A DNA stretch of 64,000 nucleotides, taken from the NCBI GenBank assembly GCA_947488155.1, contig CANKYK010000001.1, positions 1,692,439 through 1,756,438 on the forward strand. The letters are read 5' to 3'. Under the pieces are notes generated by a model. The model was not told the origin of the DNA. It searched no databases and was given only the letters and a program-made list of their open reading frames with translations. The stretch's first letter is position 1; every line of letters starts with the position of its first letter. Position numbers and translations under genes: made by a program. Below are positions 51,045-57,724 of the stretch, piece by piece. This DNA comes from an uncultured Erythrobacter sp. Its GTDB lineage: Bacteria > Pseudomonadota > Alphaproteobacteria > Sphingomonadales > Sphingomonadaceae.

Positions 51045-51093
51045 GACTTTCGTCCTCTTACCTGACGACCCGTCTGGTTAAGCTCATCCGTGG

Positions 51094-51687
51094 TTACGGA
51101 TTGAGCAGTGTCCAAAGCGTGGCCGGATCGGGCACGCCGGTCTCAAAAAGATCACTCTGTTTCTGAAATGCGAGCAGCGCATCGCGCATTTGCGGCGAGT
51201 AGCTGCCGTTTTCCTCGCCCTCATACAGCCCGCGTGAGCGCAGGGCGGCCTGAGTGCGGCGCAGGATCGTCTTGTAAACAAAGGCGCGGTTCTCGCCTGA
51301 GCCCACCTCGACCATTGGCGAATAATCGGCGACGCGAACTGGGCGCAGGGCCGAGACCATTTTTTGCGCCACGCCGACGATCGTATCCTCAGGATTGTCT
51401 GTGCAGTGCTTTTCCAGGATCAGGTCAAACGCCGCCGCATTGTGCCACGGCGATAGATCAAAGGTGTTCGGTTCATAGCGGTTGGCAGCGCTGAGATAGC
51501 CCTCAACAAACCCGATGAGACGCTGGAATTCCGCTGAGCCTTTGTCGCTGCGCGCATCGGTGAAAGCGGCGCAGGTCAGTCGGCCCGGCCCTTCGACGGC
51601 GAATTGCCCGCTGGCATTTTCTGCCTGGGCTGGGGCGGATGCCGCAAACACAGCCGCCGCCAGCGTGATGAGAGAGAGTTTTTTCAT
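51094..51687 (-). CDS. Secreted protein with C-terminal peptidoglycan-binding domain
   Basis: This 197-residue protein has a signal peptide (ending PAQA-ENAS). The N-terminal domain has two cysteines (C40, C95) and reads TCAAFTDA, then FVEGYLSAANRY, like small disulfide-bonded periplasmic proteins. The PG_binding_1-type domain is at about 139-196 (ILRRTQAALRSRGLYEGEEN and SPQMRDALLAFQKQ). It may tether the amyloid export apparatus to the cell wall. It sits between the FapE-like and FapF-like genes; the Pseudomonas fapABCDEF operon has no such gene to my knowledge. Confidence 0.72.
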   Translation of the reverse strand: MKKLSLITLAAAVFAASAPAQAENASGQFAVEGPGRLTCAAFTDARSDKGSAEFQRLIGFVEGYLSAANRYEPNTFDLSPWHNAAAFDLILEKHCTDNPEDTIVGVAQKMVSALRPVRVADYSPMVEVGSGENRAFVYKTILRRTQAALRSRGLYEGEENGSYSPQMRDALLAFQKQSDLFETGVPDPATLWTLLNP

Positions 51688-51714
51688 GGCCTTACCACCT
51701 TTGAGAATTGCTGC

Positions 51715-52566
51715 TTAGAAACCGTGGCCGCGCATCACGGACAGGGCCTCTGTCGCCCGCACGGCGTTGAAATCGGTCGATCCAATGTCCGTCCCGATGA
51801 TGATCGCGGCGGTATTGCCGACCAGATTGCCATCGCTGTTGATCGTGGTCTGCTGCAGCATCCGGCCGAGATCACCGCCGACGCTTTGCAGCGCGCTGTC
51901 ACTGCCACCATTGTTGGACAATGCGAGCGCCAGCTCGTTGGTGCCGACGCGGAATTCCAGAGCATCGCCATCGGCGAACGAAGTACCGGTTGTCTCGGTA
52001 ATTGGGGTGAGACCATCGGTGTTCATCGCTGCGATGTCTGAAGACGGGACCAGAGCGATCTGCATGCCATTGATCGCCGAGTTGTCTGCTCCTGCGATGA
52101 TATTCGCTTGCGCTGCGCCCTGTGTGCTGCCGAGCTCACCCACGGGCAGCACCTCTTGCGCTGTGATGACGGGGGTGTAGCCGGAATGGCTGTCTGTCAC
52201 GTCCATTGCCGGGTCGCCCTCGCGGGTCCAACCCACCAGCAATTGCGGAGCCGGATCGCCGCCGCTGCCGCTGTCCAGAAAGCTGACATTGAACATCAGC
52301 CGCGCGGTCGTGGTGATCCCGCTTTCATCCTGCCAACTGGTGACCATGGAAATGCCAAAGAACGATACCTCGCCTGGCCGGATGAACTTGCCGCGCACCT
52401 CGCCCAGTTCCTCGTCATCCACCGGCGCGCCAAGATCGCTCAGCGCAGCGAAATGGTCTTTCGCAGCCGCTGGTGCAGAGCCCGCTGCGTAAACCAGTGA
52501 AATGGAGAGTGCCGCTGCTGTGACACTCGATTTTAGAGCCGTTTGTCTGGCTGTTGGCGTGCGCAT
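51715..52566 (-). CDS. FapE-like secreted protein
   Basis: This 283-residue protein has a signal peptide near residues 8-35 (ending SAPAAA-KDH). Residues 51-60 (DEELGEVRGK) look like a leader motif recognised by C39-type peptidases (E-L-x-x-V-x-G-G), though the second Gly is Lys. Further on, GAAQANIIAGADNSAINGMQ repeats the G-x4-N-x2-A-G-x2-N-x3-N pattern of the upstream amyloid-like proteins. The rest is rich in Thr, Gly, Asn and Ser with no cysteine. Its position after the C39-like gene matches FapE. The ATG at 52566 has GGAGG five bases upstream, so an earlier in-frame start is rejected. Confidence 0.6.
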   Translation of the reverse strand: MRTPTARQTALKSSVTAAALSISLVYAAGSAPAAAKDHFAALSDLGAPVDDEELGEVRGKFIRPGEVSFFGISMVTSWQDESGITTTARLMFNVSFLDSGSGGDPAPQLLVGWTREGDPAMDVTDSHSGYTPVITAQEVLPVGELGSTQGAAQANIIAGADNSAINGMQIALVPSSDIAAMNTDGLTPITETTGTSFADGDALEFRVGTNELALALSNNGGSDSALQSVGGDLGRMLQQTTINSDGNLVGNTAAIIIGTDIGSTDFNAVRATEALSVMRGHGF

Positions 52567-52595
52567 GGCATCCTCCTTTGGGGGCGCTAGGGTGG

Positions 52596-53327
52596 TCAAA
52601 AATCATATCCGGGTGAAAAGCCGTATTCGGCGGCTTCGGTGGCGGGCAGGCTGGCGGTAGTCATCAGCAGGCGCCGCGCAGAAAGCGGTGAGGGCGGATC
52701 GACCAGAACACTGTCCGGGTCATAGCCTTCGCCCACGACGACAAACGCAATGCCGTTCCACGCGCTTTCAAATTTGTCGCGGGTCATTGTGCGATTGCCG
52801 AGGGCCGGGTCACCGATCGCGATCCTGTCTCCGAAGACTTTGCGAGCGATGACGAAATGTTTGTAGCCGCGCACATCGATCAAGACGATGGCGGGGAATT
52901 CCAGGCTAGCGAGCTGATCGTAATCAATCCGGTAGCCTTCTGCGCTCATCCCGAGAGAGGTCGCATAGGTCTTCATGTCGAGCAGCGAGAAACCCTTTTG
53001 CCGGACAAGGTCAGGATCTGCGATCTTGAGCATATTGACCAGCACCTGCCGCTCGGTCGTGGTGTGCCCATAGGCATAGTTGAATATCGTTGCGAGCACC
53101 GCTGCGCCGCAGCTAAAGTCGGCCTCTTGCCGCACGAGATGGTCGAATTTCTGGGCTTTCCAGCTGCGCGGCTGCGCGCTGATCACGGGGGAGCCTGGGG
53201 AGATCTGGCCGAGCCAGACCGGTGTCTTTCCAGCCGGAGCGGTGCTGCAGGCGGAAACCATCGCCGCGCACACGCCTACCAATGCGAGTCCACGCATTTT
53301 TGACCGAAAGAGTGAATTCTGAGACAT
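52596..53327 (-). CDS. FapD-like C39-family cysteine peptidase
   Basis: This 243-residue lipoprotein candidate has the signal MRGLALVGVCAAMVSAC (lipobox cysteine C27). The peptidase C39 domain follows, with catalytic cysteine C73 in RQEADFSCGAAVLATIFNYA, histidine H157 in VRGYKHFVIARKV, and aspartate D173 in IAIGDPALGN. C39 domains cut double-glycine leaders. In the Fap amyloid system FapD is such a protein and is needed for secretion. It lies between the repeat-protein gene and the FapE-like gene, which supports the assignment. All three catalytic residues are intact. Confidence 0.82.
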   Translation of the reverse strand: MSQNSLFRSKMRGLALVGVCAAMVSACSTAPAGKTPVWLGQISPGSPVISAQPRSWKAQKFDHLVRQEADFSCGAAVLATIFNYAYGHTTTERQVLVNMLKIADPDLVRQKGFSLLDMKTYATSLGMSAEGYRIDYDQLASLEFPAIVLIDVRGYKHFVIARKVFGDRIAIGDPALGNRTMTRDKFESAWNGIAFVVVGEGYDPDSVLVDPPSPLSARRLLMTTASLPATEAAEYGFSPGYDF

Positions 53328-53398
53328 TGTAAACCTGCTCCATGCTTCGGGCAGAGGGCTTCCCTAACTCGTGCGAGCTGGGCTTTTGCGAGCGGGGG

Positions 53399-53433
53399 AC
53401 CTTCCCCAAGCCGTTTGCGCGGCTGGGGAAGGT
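53399..53433. repeat. GC-rich hairpin between the amyloid-like gene and the peptidase gene (copy 1)
   Basis: ACCTTCCCCAAGCCG (53399-53413) pairs with CGGCTGGGGAAGGT (53420-53433) around a 6-base TTTGCG loop, with one bulged A. It lies in the 158-base gap after the main repeat-protein gene and immediately precedes a second hairpin. It may protect or partly end the upstream mRNA. Confidence 0.75.
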
Positions 53434-53467
53434 GGGGGAGGGGAGAAGGTAAGGTCTCCTCTCCCCC
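53434..53467. repeat. GC-rich hairpin between the amyloid-like gene and the peptidase gene (copy 2)
   Basis: GGGGGAGGGGAGA (53434-53446) pairs with TCTCCTCTCCCCC (53455-53467) around an 8-base loop, with one mismatch. Such purine/pyrimidine-biased dyads often occur as dispersed REP-like elements in related genomes. Here it is 19 bases from the stop of the repeat-protein gene. Confidence 0.72.
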
Positions 53468-53485
53468 GCCCGCGCGGGCAATCGA

Positions 53486-54523
53486 TCAGCTACCGTCGCC
53501 AGGAGCGCCGCCGCCGCCGGCGTCACCGCCGCCTTGCGACGCTGCGATAGTCAGCGAGTTGGTCTGCTGGTTGCCGACACCAGCGGCGAAGTTCACGCCG
53601 ATGTTGCCTGAGGCACCGCTGACATCGAGACCAGAGATCGAGTTGATGCTGTCTTGCTGCTCAACCCGGCTCAAAAGAGCGGTTTGAACCAGACCAGCAT
53701 TGGCCTCTGCCAGATCGGCATCGTTTGCGGTGGCCAGCGTCATCAGGTTGGATTGCTGATTGAGGCTGCCTGTCGCCACGTTGACGCCGATATTGCCTGA
53801 ACCCGTGATCGTCGCACCAAGAATGGTGTTGCGATCGCGGAAGTTGTTGCGGCCGCCGCCAGCTTCGGGATCATCCTCGTCGAGGAAGTCTTCAGCAGCG
53901 AATTGTGCCACACCGATCAGTGATTGCAGTCCGGTGGTGGACGCTTCTGCCCAACCGCCTGATGCTTCAGGATCACTGTTTGCCGACACAGAAATCGACG
54001 CGCTGTTCATTTGCTGGTTGAAATAACCAGCTGCCAGGTTGACCCCGATGTTACCCGAGGAATCGACATTGAACGCGTCAACCGTGTTGATAATCGGCGC
54101 GAAGAATCCAGCGCGAATTTGCGGCTGCAATTCACCATCGAAGAAGCCGCCTGGCAGATCGCCTGGCTCGCTATAGCCCTGGCCGAAAACCGGATCGACA
54201 AATCCGTTTTCACCGTTGAGCTCATTTTCCTCGCGGTAGTTTACCACTACGCCAGTGAGGAATTGCTTCGCATCAGTGACCGCAACAGCTGAGCTGTCGA
54301 CTTCGATTTCCCCCCGGAGACGAACGGCACCGCGAAGGGCGACGTCTTTCTCATAGGTGACATCGGTGGTCACACTGGTGTCGATGTTGTTCGCATAGCG
54401 CAGATCAACTTCAAGGCTGGATTCGCCGTCTTGGCCTCCAACTTCGCCGCCGTCTTGTGCCATGGCGGGGGCAGTTACGGCCAAAGCCGAAACCGCCACC
54501 GTAGCTAGCATTACCTTTTTCAT
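53486..54523 (-). CDS. Fap-like amyloid subunit candidate with three GNIGVN...NQQ repeats
   Basis: This 345-residue secreted protein has a signal peptide (ending PAMA-QDG). Three near-identical repeats start at about residues 157, 243 and 306: GNIGVNLAAGYFNQQMN, GNIGVNVATGSLNQQSN and GNIGVNFAAGVGNQQTN. The linkers are rich in Ala, Glu, Asp and Asn, and the tail is Gly-rich. There are no cysteines after the signal. The FapB and FapC subunits of Pseudomonas also have three repeats with G-N-x-G-x-N-x-A-A-G-x-x-N-Q-Q separated by variable linkers. By repeat strength and size I propose this is the main (FapC-like) subunit. The ATG at 54523 has GGAG eight bases upstream. Confidence 0.75.
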   Translation of the reverse strand: MKKVMLATVAVSALAVTAPAMAQDGGEVGGQDGESSLEVDLRYANNIDTSVTTDVTYEKDVALRGAVRLRGEIEVDSSAVAVTDAKQFLTGVVVNYREENELNGENGFVDPVFGQGYSEPGDLPGGFFDGELQPQIRAGFFAPIINTVDAFNVDSSGNIGVNLAAGYFNQQMNSASISVSANSDPEASGGWAEASTTGLQSLIGVAQFAAEDFLDEDDPEAGGGRNNFRDRNTILGATITGSGNIGVNVATGSLNQQSNLMTLATANDADLAEANAGLVQTALLSRVEQQDSINSISGLDVSGASGNIGVNFAAGVGNQQTNSLTIAASQGGGDAGGGGAPGDGS

Positions 54524-54546
54524 AGTCCTTACTCCATTGCTTCGGT

Positions 54547-55173
54547 TCAAGGTTTGCCCCCGGCCGAGATGTTCAGCGCGAAGGTGTTGGCAGAGGAATT
54601 CCTCTCGCCTCCGACGACATTCACCTGCACAAGCCCGCTGTTCCCAGCGAATGCAGCGTCATCGATGTCGATGCGATCATTGCTGGTCGTGAGAGCTTGG
54701 GCTGGTGAACCCGTCGGATCTGTGGGAGCGCTCGACTGGGCGAGCATCTGGTCAGAGACCACTCCGTTGTTTCCTAGAGCCAGTGCAGCCAAATTGGCTG
54801 ACTGGTTGTGTGTGCCGGCGGTGAGATTGAGGCTCACCATGCCGGTGTTGTTTGACAGCGCGCCTGCGCCGATTGTGATGGATGTTGCGCGGTCAGCGCC
54901 GCTGGGCACGTCCATCATTTGCTCGGCGCTGTGGCCAGTGATCGCGATATCGCCCATCGCCACCACGGCGCTGCCCAATTGCTGGTTCCCATCACCAGCG
55001 GCAATATTCACAGCCACGCGTCCGCCATTGTCGCTGAGCGTGTCCGCTGCGACTTCGATGCTGTCTTGCTCTGCCTCGGCTTGTCCCGCCTCGGCTGGCT
55101 GCGCCGCAAGCGGCGATGCCAAGATCGGCAGCAGCAACGCAGCGCTGCCAAGAAGGGTTCGCGCGCTTTTCAT
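54547..55173 (-). CDS. Fap-like minor subunit candidate with three divergent repeats
   Basis: This 208-residue secreted protein has a signal peptide (ending PLAA-QPA). It has three diverged copies of the same repeat: GRVAVNIAAGDGNQQLG (near 51), GMVSLNLTAGTHNQSAN (near 111) and GLVQVNVVGGERNSSAN (near 180). The pattern G-x3-x-N-x2-(A/G)-G-x2-N is kept, while the NQQ ending decays from first to last. A lower-fidelity relative beside the larger repeat protein fits FapB, the nucleator. It overlaps the preceding gene by four bases and ends close to the next, so it is tightly co-translated. Confidence 0.68.
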   Translation of the reverse strand: MKSARTLLGSAALLLPILASPLAAQPAEAGQAEAEQDSIEVAADTLSDNGGRVAVNIAAGDGNQQLGSAVVAMGDIAITGHSAEQMMDVPSGADRATSITIGAGALSNNTGMVSLNLTAGTHNQSANLAALALGNNGVVSDQMLAQSSAPTDPTGSPAQALTTSNDRIDIDDAAFAGNSGLVQVNVVGGERNSSANTFALNISAGGKP

Positions 55174-55670
55174 TGTCCGCTCCCCGCTGTGCGAGAGATC
55201 ACGCTGAGCGCGGATGGCAGGACGCTGAGGCCGCGGCCCACAATGCCGCCAGCCGAGCTCGCGCCACTTTCAGAACGGGTGAAATCGCCAGAGCTTTGCG
55301 GCCCTGTGACTGGGGTTAGTCCGATGCTGACCGCTTGGTTCGCCACATTCAGGGTGCGGGAGAGTGGGGCTGTGACACCAGCTTGGTCAGCATCGGACAT
55401 CGGCTCTAGGCCGATAAGCATTGATTCCAGGATGAGTTTGGATTGATCGGGCGCAACCGTGCTGGCCTCACCTTGCGCGATGCGCCGGGTGGCCGTGCCA
55501 TAGGGCACATCGCGAGCATATACGATCTCGCCAGGGTGCTGATCTTTGTTGGAAGGGAACTCGCCCTCTTGCGCGGCGGCAGGGATGGCTGTGATGGCCA
55601 AAAGGCTGGCACCAGTCGCCAGGATACCAGCGCGGCCGGCAAAGCTTGGCAGTTCTTGTAGAATATACAT
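55170..55670 (-). CDS. Secreted protein of unknown function, first gene of the Fap-like operon
   Basis: This 166-residue protein has a signal peptide or anchor near residues 12-34 (ending PAAA-QEG). The central part is charged and polar: NKDQHPGEIVYARDVPYGTA and then TRRIAQGEASTVAPDQSKLI. The C-terminal third is rich in Ser and Gly (LNVANQAVSIGLTPVTG, SGASSAGGIVGRG). No repeat is present. It occupies the place of fapA, the periplasmic chaperone gene, but I see no clear FapA resemblance, so this is position only. Its ATG at 55670 follows AGG by about five bases. Confidence 0.6.
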   Translation of the reverse strand: MYILQELPSFAGRAGILATGASLLAITAIPAAAQEGEFPSNKDQHPGEIVYARDVPYGTATRRIAQGEASTVAPDQSKLILESMLIGLEPMSDADQAGVTAPLSRTLNVANQAVSIGLTPVTGPQSSGDFTRSESGASSAGGIVGRGLSVLPSALSVISRTAGSGQ

Positions 55671-55713
55671 GTCGCCTATCCCTGTTAAATACAGTGGTTC
55701 GCCAAGGTGTACG

Positions 55714-55727
55714 CGGCATATTTGCCG
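55714..55727. promoter_or_regulatory. Inverted repeat upstream of the Fap-like operon (1)
   Basis: CGGCA-TATT-TGCCG: 5-base arms with a 4-base AT spacer, about 45 bases before the first gene of the operon. It is one of three dyads with the same 4-base spacer in this 220-base gap and could be an operator near the promoter. Confidence 0.35.
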
Positions 55728-55742
55728 TCAGACCAAGACGAA

Positions 55743-55756
55743 GGAGCGATTGCTCC
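55743..55756. promoter_or_regulatory. Inverted repeat upstream of the Fap-like operon (2)
   Basis: GGAGC-GATT-GCTCC: 5-base arms with a 4-base spacer, 73 bases before the operon start. It is the second of three dyads in the same gap. Confidence 0.35.
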
Positions 55757-55827
55757 AGACGACCCGTTCGTTGAATATGATTGGAGTTATATGCCGATTC
55801 GTTTTCGGCCGCATCACACAGGTTTAG

Positions 55828-55843
55828 TAGTCAAATATGACTA
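55828..55843. promoter_or_regulatory. Inverted repeat upstream of the Fap-like operon (3)
   Basis: TAGTCA-AATA-TGACTA: perfect 6-base arms with a 4-base spacer, the best of the three dyads. It lies 48 bases after the stop of the LuxR-type gene in an AT-rich tract and could be a regulator binding site. Confidence 0.42.
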
Positions 55844-55890
55844 TAGAAATTTGTAAAAAAACGACACGTTTCAGTATATTACTGTGTAGA

Positions 55891-56541
55891 CTAGATTTGA
55901 TAGGGTGCGAGTGTCTGCCACAACTCTTCGCGCGAGCTAACGCCCAGCTTGTCATAACAATGGCGCAGGTGCGCGCGCACGGTGTGGACAGAGATATTCA
56001 GCTCTTCGCTGATCTTGGATGGGCCGTGACCACCCAGCAGCAATTCGACGATATGCGCTTCGCTTGGCGTCAGGCCAAACGCCTTTGTCAGGTCGACCAG
56101 TTCAGCGCCATGGCCGGGGCTGGCGATATGCAGGCTGACCAAAATGGTATCTTGGCAAAGCCCGGTAGCAGACAGCAATACATGACCGCGTAAGGTGTTG
56201 CAGGGAATGATGGCGCTGTCGACTGCGCCCGCGTCCAACTTCAACATGCGCTCCAGGGGTTCTTTGGCGTCGGTCTTGTTGCCGACCAACCGGCCATCTA
56301 TGATCGAATAGCAGTTCAGTTCTGCAATTTTCGACTTGGCCTGCTCGCCAATGGCGATGATCGCACCAGTCCTATCGAGCATGATATGGGTGCGTTTGTT
56401 CAGCCGTTCTTGGGCAGAAAGGATCGCATCGGTGCCGTGCATGGCTCCGCTAAACGGCGGCAAGGCGGCGGGCGGAGGAACCGCACGGTTGAGTGTGTGC
56501 CCCCGACTTATGAGCGCTTGCGTGTCAATTTGCTTCATCAT
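55891..56541 (-). CDS. LuxR-family transcriptional regulator
   Basis: This 216-residue protein has an N-terminal domain of about 145 residues that looks like a PAS-like or ligand-sensing fold (IMLDRTGAIIAIGEQAKSKI, AGAVDSAIIPCNTLRGHVLL). The C-terminal LuxR/GerE helix-turn-helix has GLTPSEAHIVELLLGGHGPS with KISEELNISVHTVRAHLRHC and YDKLGVSSREEL. There is no phosphorylatable receiver. It is encoded 220 bases upstream of the Fap-like operon on the same strand and is the obvious candidate regulator. The two ATGs at 56541 and 56538 are equally possible. Confidence 0.88.
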   Translation of the reverse strand: MMKQIDTQALISRGHTLNRAVPPPAALPPFSGAMHGTDAILSAQERLNKRTHIMLDRTGAIIAIGEQAKSKIAELNCYSIIDGRLVGNKTDAKEPLERMLKLDAGAVDSAIIPCNTLRGHVLLSATGLCQDTILVSLHIASPGHGAELVDLTKAFGLTPSEAHIVELLLGGHGPSKISEELNISVHTVRAHLRHCYDKLGVSSREELWQTLAPYQI

Positions 56542-57073
56542 CTGGCATTGCCCCTCTGCGGCCAGCAGCAGCCGACCTCACGCGCACCTTACCTCACGCA
56601 TCGTTCCAAAAATCGCCCATGCAGCCAGAATTGCAGCACGCCTTACCGCGTGCCGATTTCTGACCCGATGGTTATATTTTTCTCTAATTGCCCTGCCTTA
56701 AAGGTTCAGGGAACGTAGCTTGCTTGCGCCCAATGCTACATGCGCTGATGCAACATCAGAACACCCTTGAAGATTGCGCCTGTTTTGAATTGCAGTCAAT
56801 GCAACTCACCCTGGATTTATAGCCATTCGTCGCAGAATTCGGGGGCTGAGAGGGCTTTTCTGATTAACAATAATGTTAATAGGCAGCGGTCAAATTTGCC
56901 GAGAATCGCAGCTTGGGTGAGGGCTGGAGAGCAGCGCGGAACGGGCACAGTAGACCAAATTGTCAAATTAGGGCGCGTCATTCGATTTCCGTCTGCGCAA
57001 AGCCCCGGAATTTCGGGCACAATTTCCAGCTCTCCGTCGGAGACACCAGACACCAATGTTAGTTTGGAATAGG
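56542..57073. other. Gap of 532 bases without a supported gene
   Basis: The stretch between the LuxR-type gene and tRNA-Lys holds short open frames on both strands, none with a ribosome binding site or recognised motif. It includes an AT-rich dyad ATTAAC-AATAAT-GTTAAT (56863-56880) and a small palindrome TCTCCG-T-CGGAGA (57031-57043). Promoters for the LuxR-type gene on the minus strand probably lie near its upstream end. Confidence 0.6.
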
Positions 57074-57149
57074 TGGTGAGTCCTGCTGGGTTCGAACCAG
57101 CGACCTACTGATTAAAAGTCAGTTGCTCTACCGACTGAGCTAAGGACCC
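57074..57149 (-). tRNA. tRNA-Lys (anticodon TTT)
   Basis: The minus strand folds as a 76-base tRNA with an encoded CCA. The acceptor stem GGGTCCT pairs with AGGACTC (one G-U pair). The D arm contains AGCTCAGTCGGTAGAGC, the anticodon loop is CTTTTAA within ACTGACTTTTAATCAGT (anticodon TTT), and the T arm is GCTGG-TTCGAAC-CCAGC. The TTT anticodon reads lysine codons AAA and AAG. Confidence 0.96.
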
Positions 57150-57193
57150 ACACATGGCATGGAATCGCGCTGCAAGCAGCGCTGCCGGAGCGC

Positions 57194-57724
57194 TCACCTA
57201 GATAGAGCGCGCTGCCTGGTCAAGCGTGCATTGAGTTGGCTTAGAAAAAGTCCGCTTAAGGGATCGCGCCAAGTGGGCGCAATTGCCGCAGCGGGTCCGA
57301 GCACAAAGCGGCGTTCGTGCATGCGTGGATGCGGGATCGACAGCCGTTCGCTGGCCCATATCCCCCCGCTCCAAAGAATGATGTCGAGATCGAGCGAACG
57401 CGCACGCCAGCGCCGCCCGCAGCGGGTCCTACCGAATTCTCGCTCGATTTCCTGCAAGGTGCTCAGCAGAGCAAGAGGTGTATGCTCGCATTCGATAACG
57501 GCGGCCGCATTGGCATAAGTGCGCTGGGACGGGCCAATAGGAGCGCTCGCTATAATGGGAGAGACAGCGAGCATATCACCAATATCGCCGAGCGCTGAAA
57601 ATGCGGTGCGCACCACCTCTCGCGGCTGGCCAATGCCCGGCACGCGCATATTGGAACCAAGCGCGATCAGGTAAGTGTGAGCGCTCAAACCGGCGACCTC
57701 AAATGTCTTCAGCAATTCTGCCAT
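57194..57724 (-). CDS. folK: 2-amino-4-hydroxy-6-hydroxymethyldihydropteridine diphosphokinase (FolK)
   Basis: This 176-residue cytoplasmic enzyme has the HPPK signatures. TYLIALGSNMR is the start, YANAAAVIECEHTPLALL the substrate loop, RWRARSLDLDIILWSG the ATP/magnesium-binding R-x-x-D-L-D-I, and IPHPRMHERRFVLGPAAAIA the final motif. It transfers pyrophosphate from ATP to the pterin in folate synthesis. The reading frame overlaps the amidase gene by 26 bases. A TTG at 57688, just before SAHTYLIALGS, would give a more typical length and is a possible true start. Confidence 0.93.
   Translation of the reverse strand: MAELLKTFEVAGLSAHTYLIALGSNMRVPGIGQPREVVRTAFSALGDIGDMLAVSPIIASAPIGPSQRTYANAAAVIECEHTPLALLSTLQEIEREFGRTRCGRRWRARSLDLDIILWSGGIWASERLSIPHPRMHERRFVLGPAAAIAPTWRDPLSGLFLSQLNARLTRQRALSR

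Noticed and set aside
56767..57072. Open frames on both strands beside tRNA-Lys, considered as an integrase remnant at an attachment site
   Set aside because: No tyrosine-recombinase motif (R-x-x-R or R...H-x-x-R...Y) and no direct repeat of the tRNA 3' end could be seen in the window.
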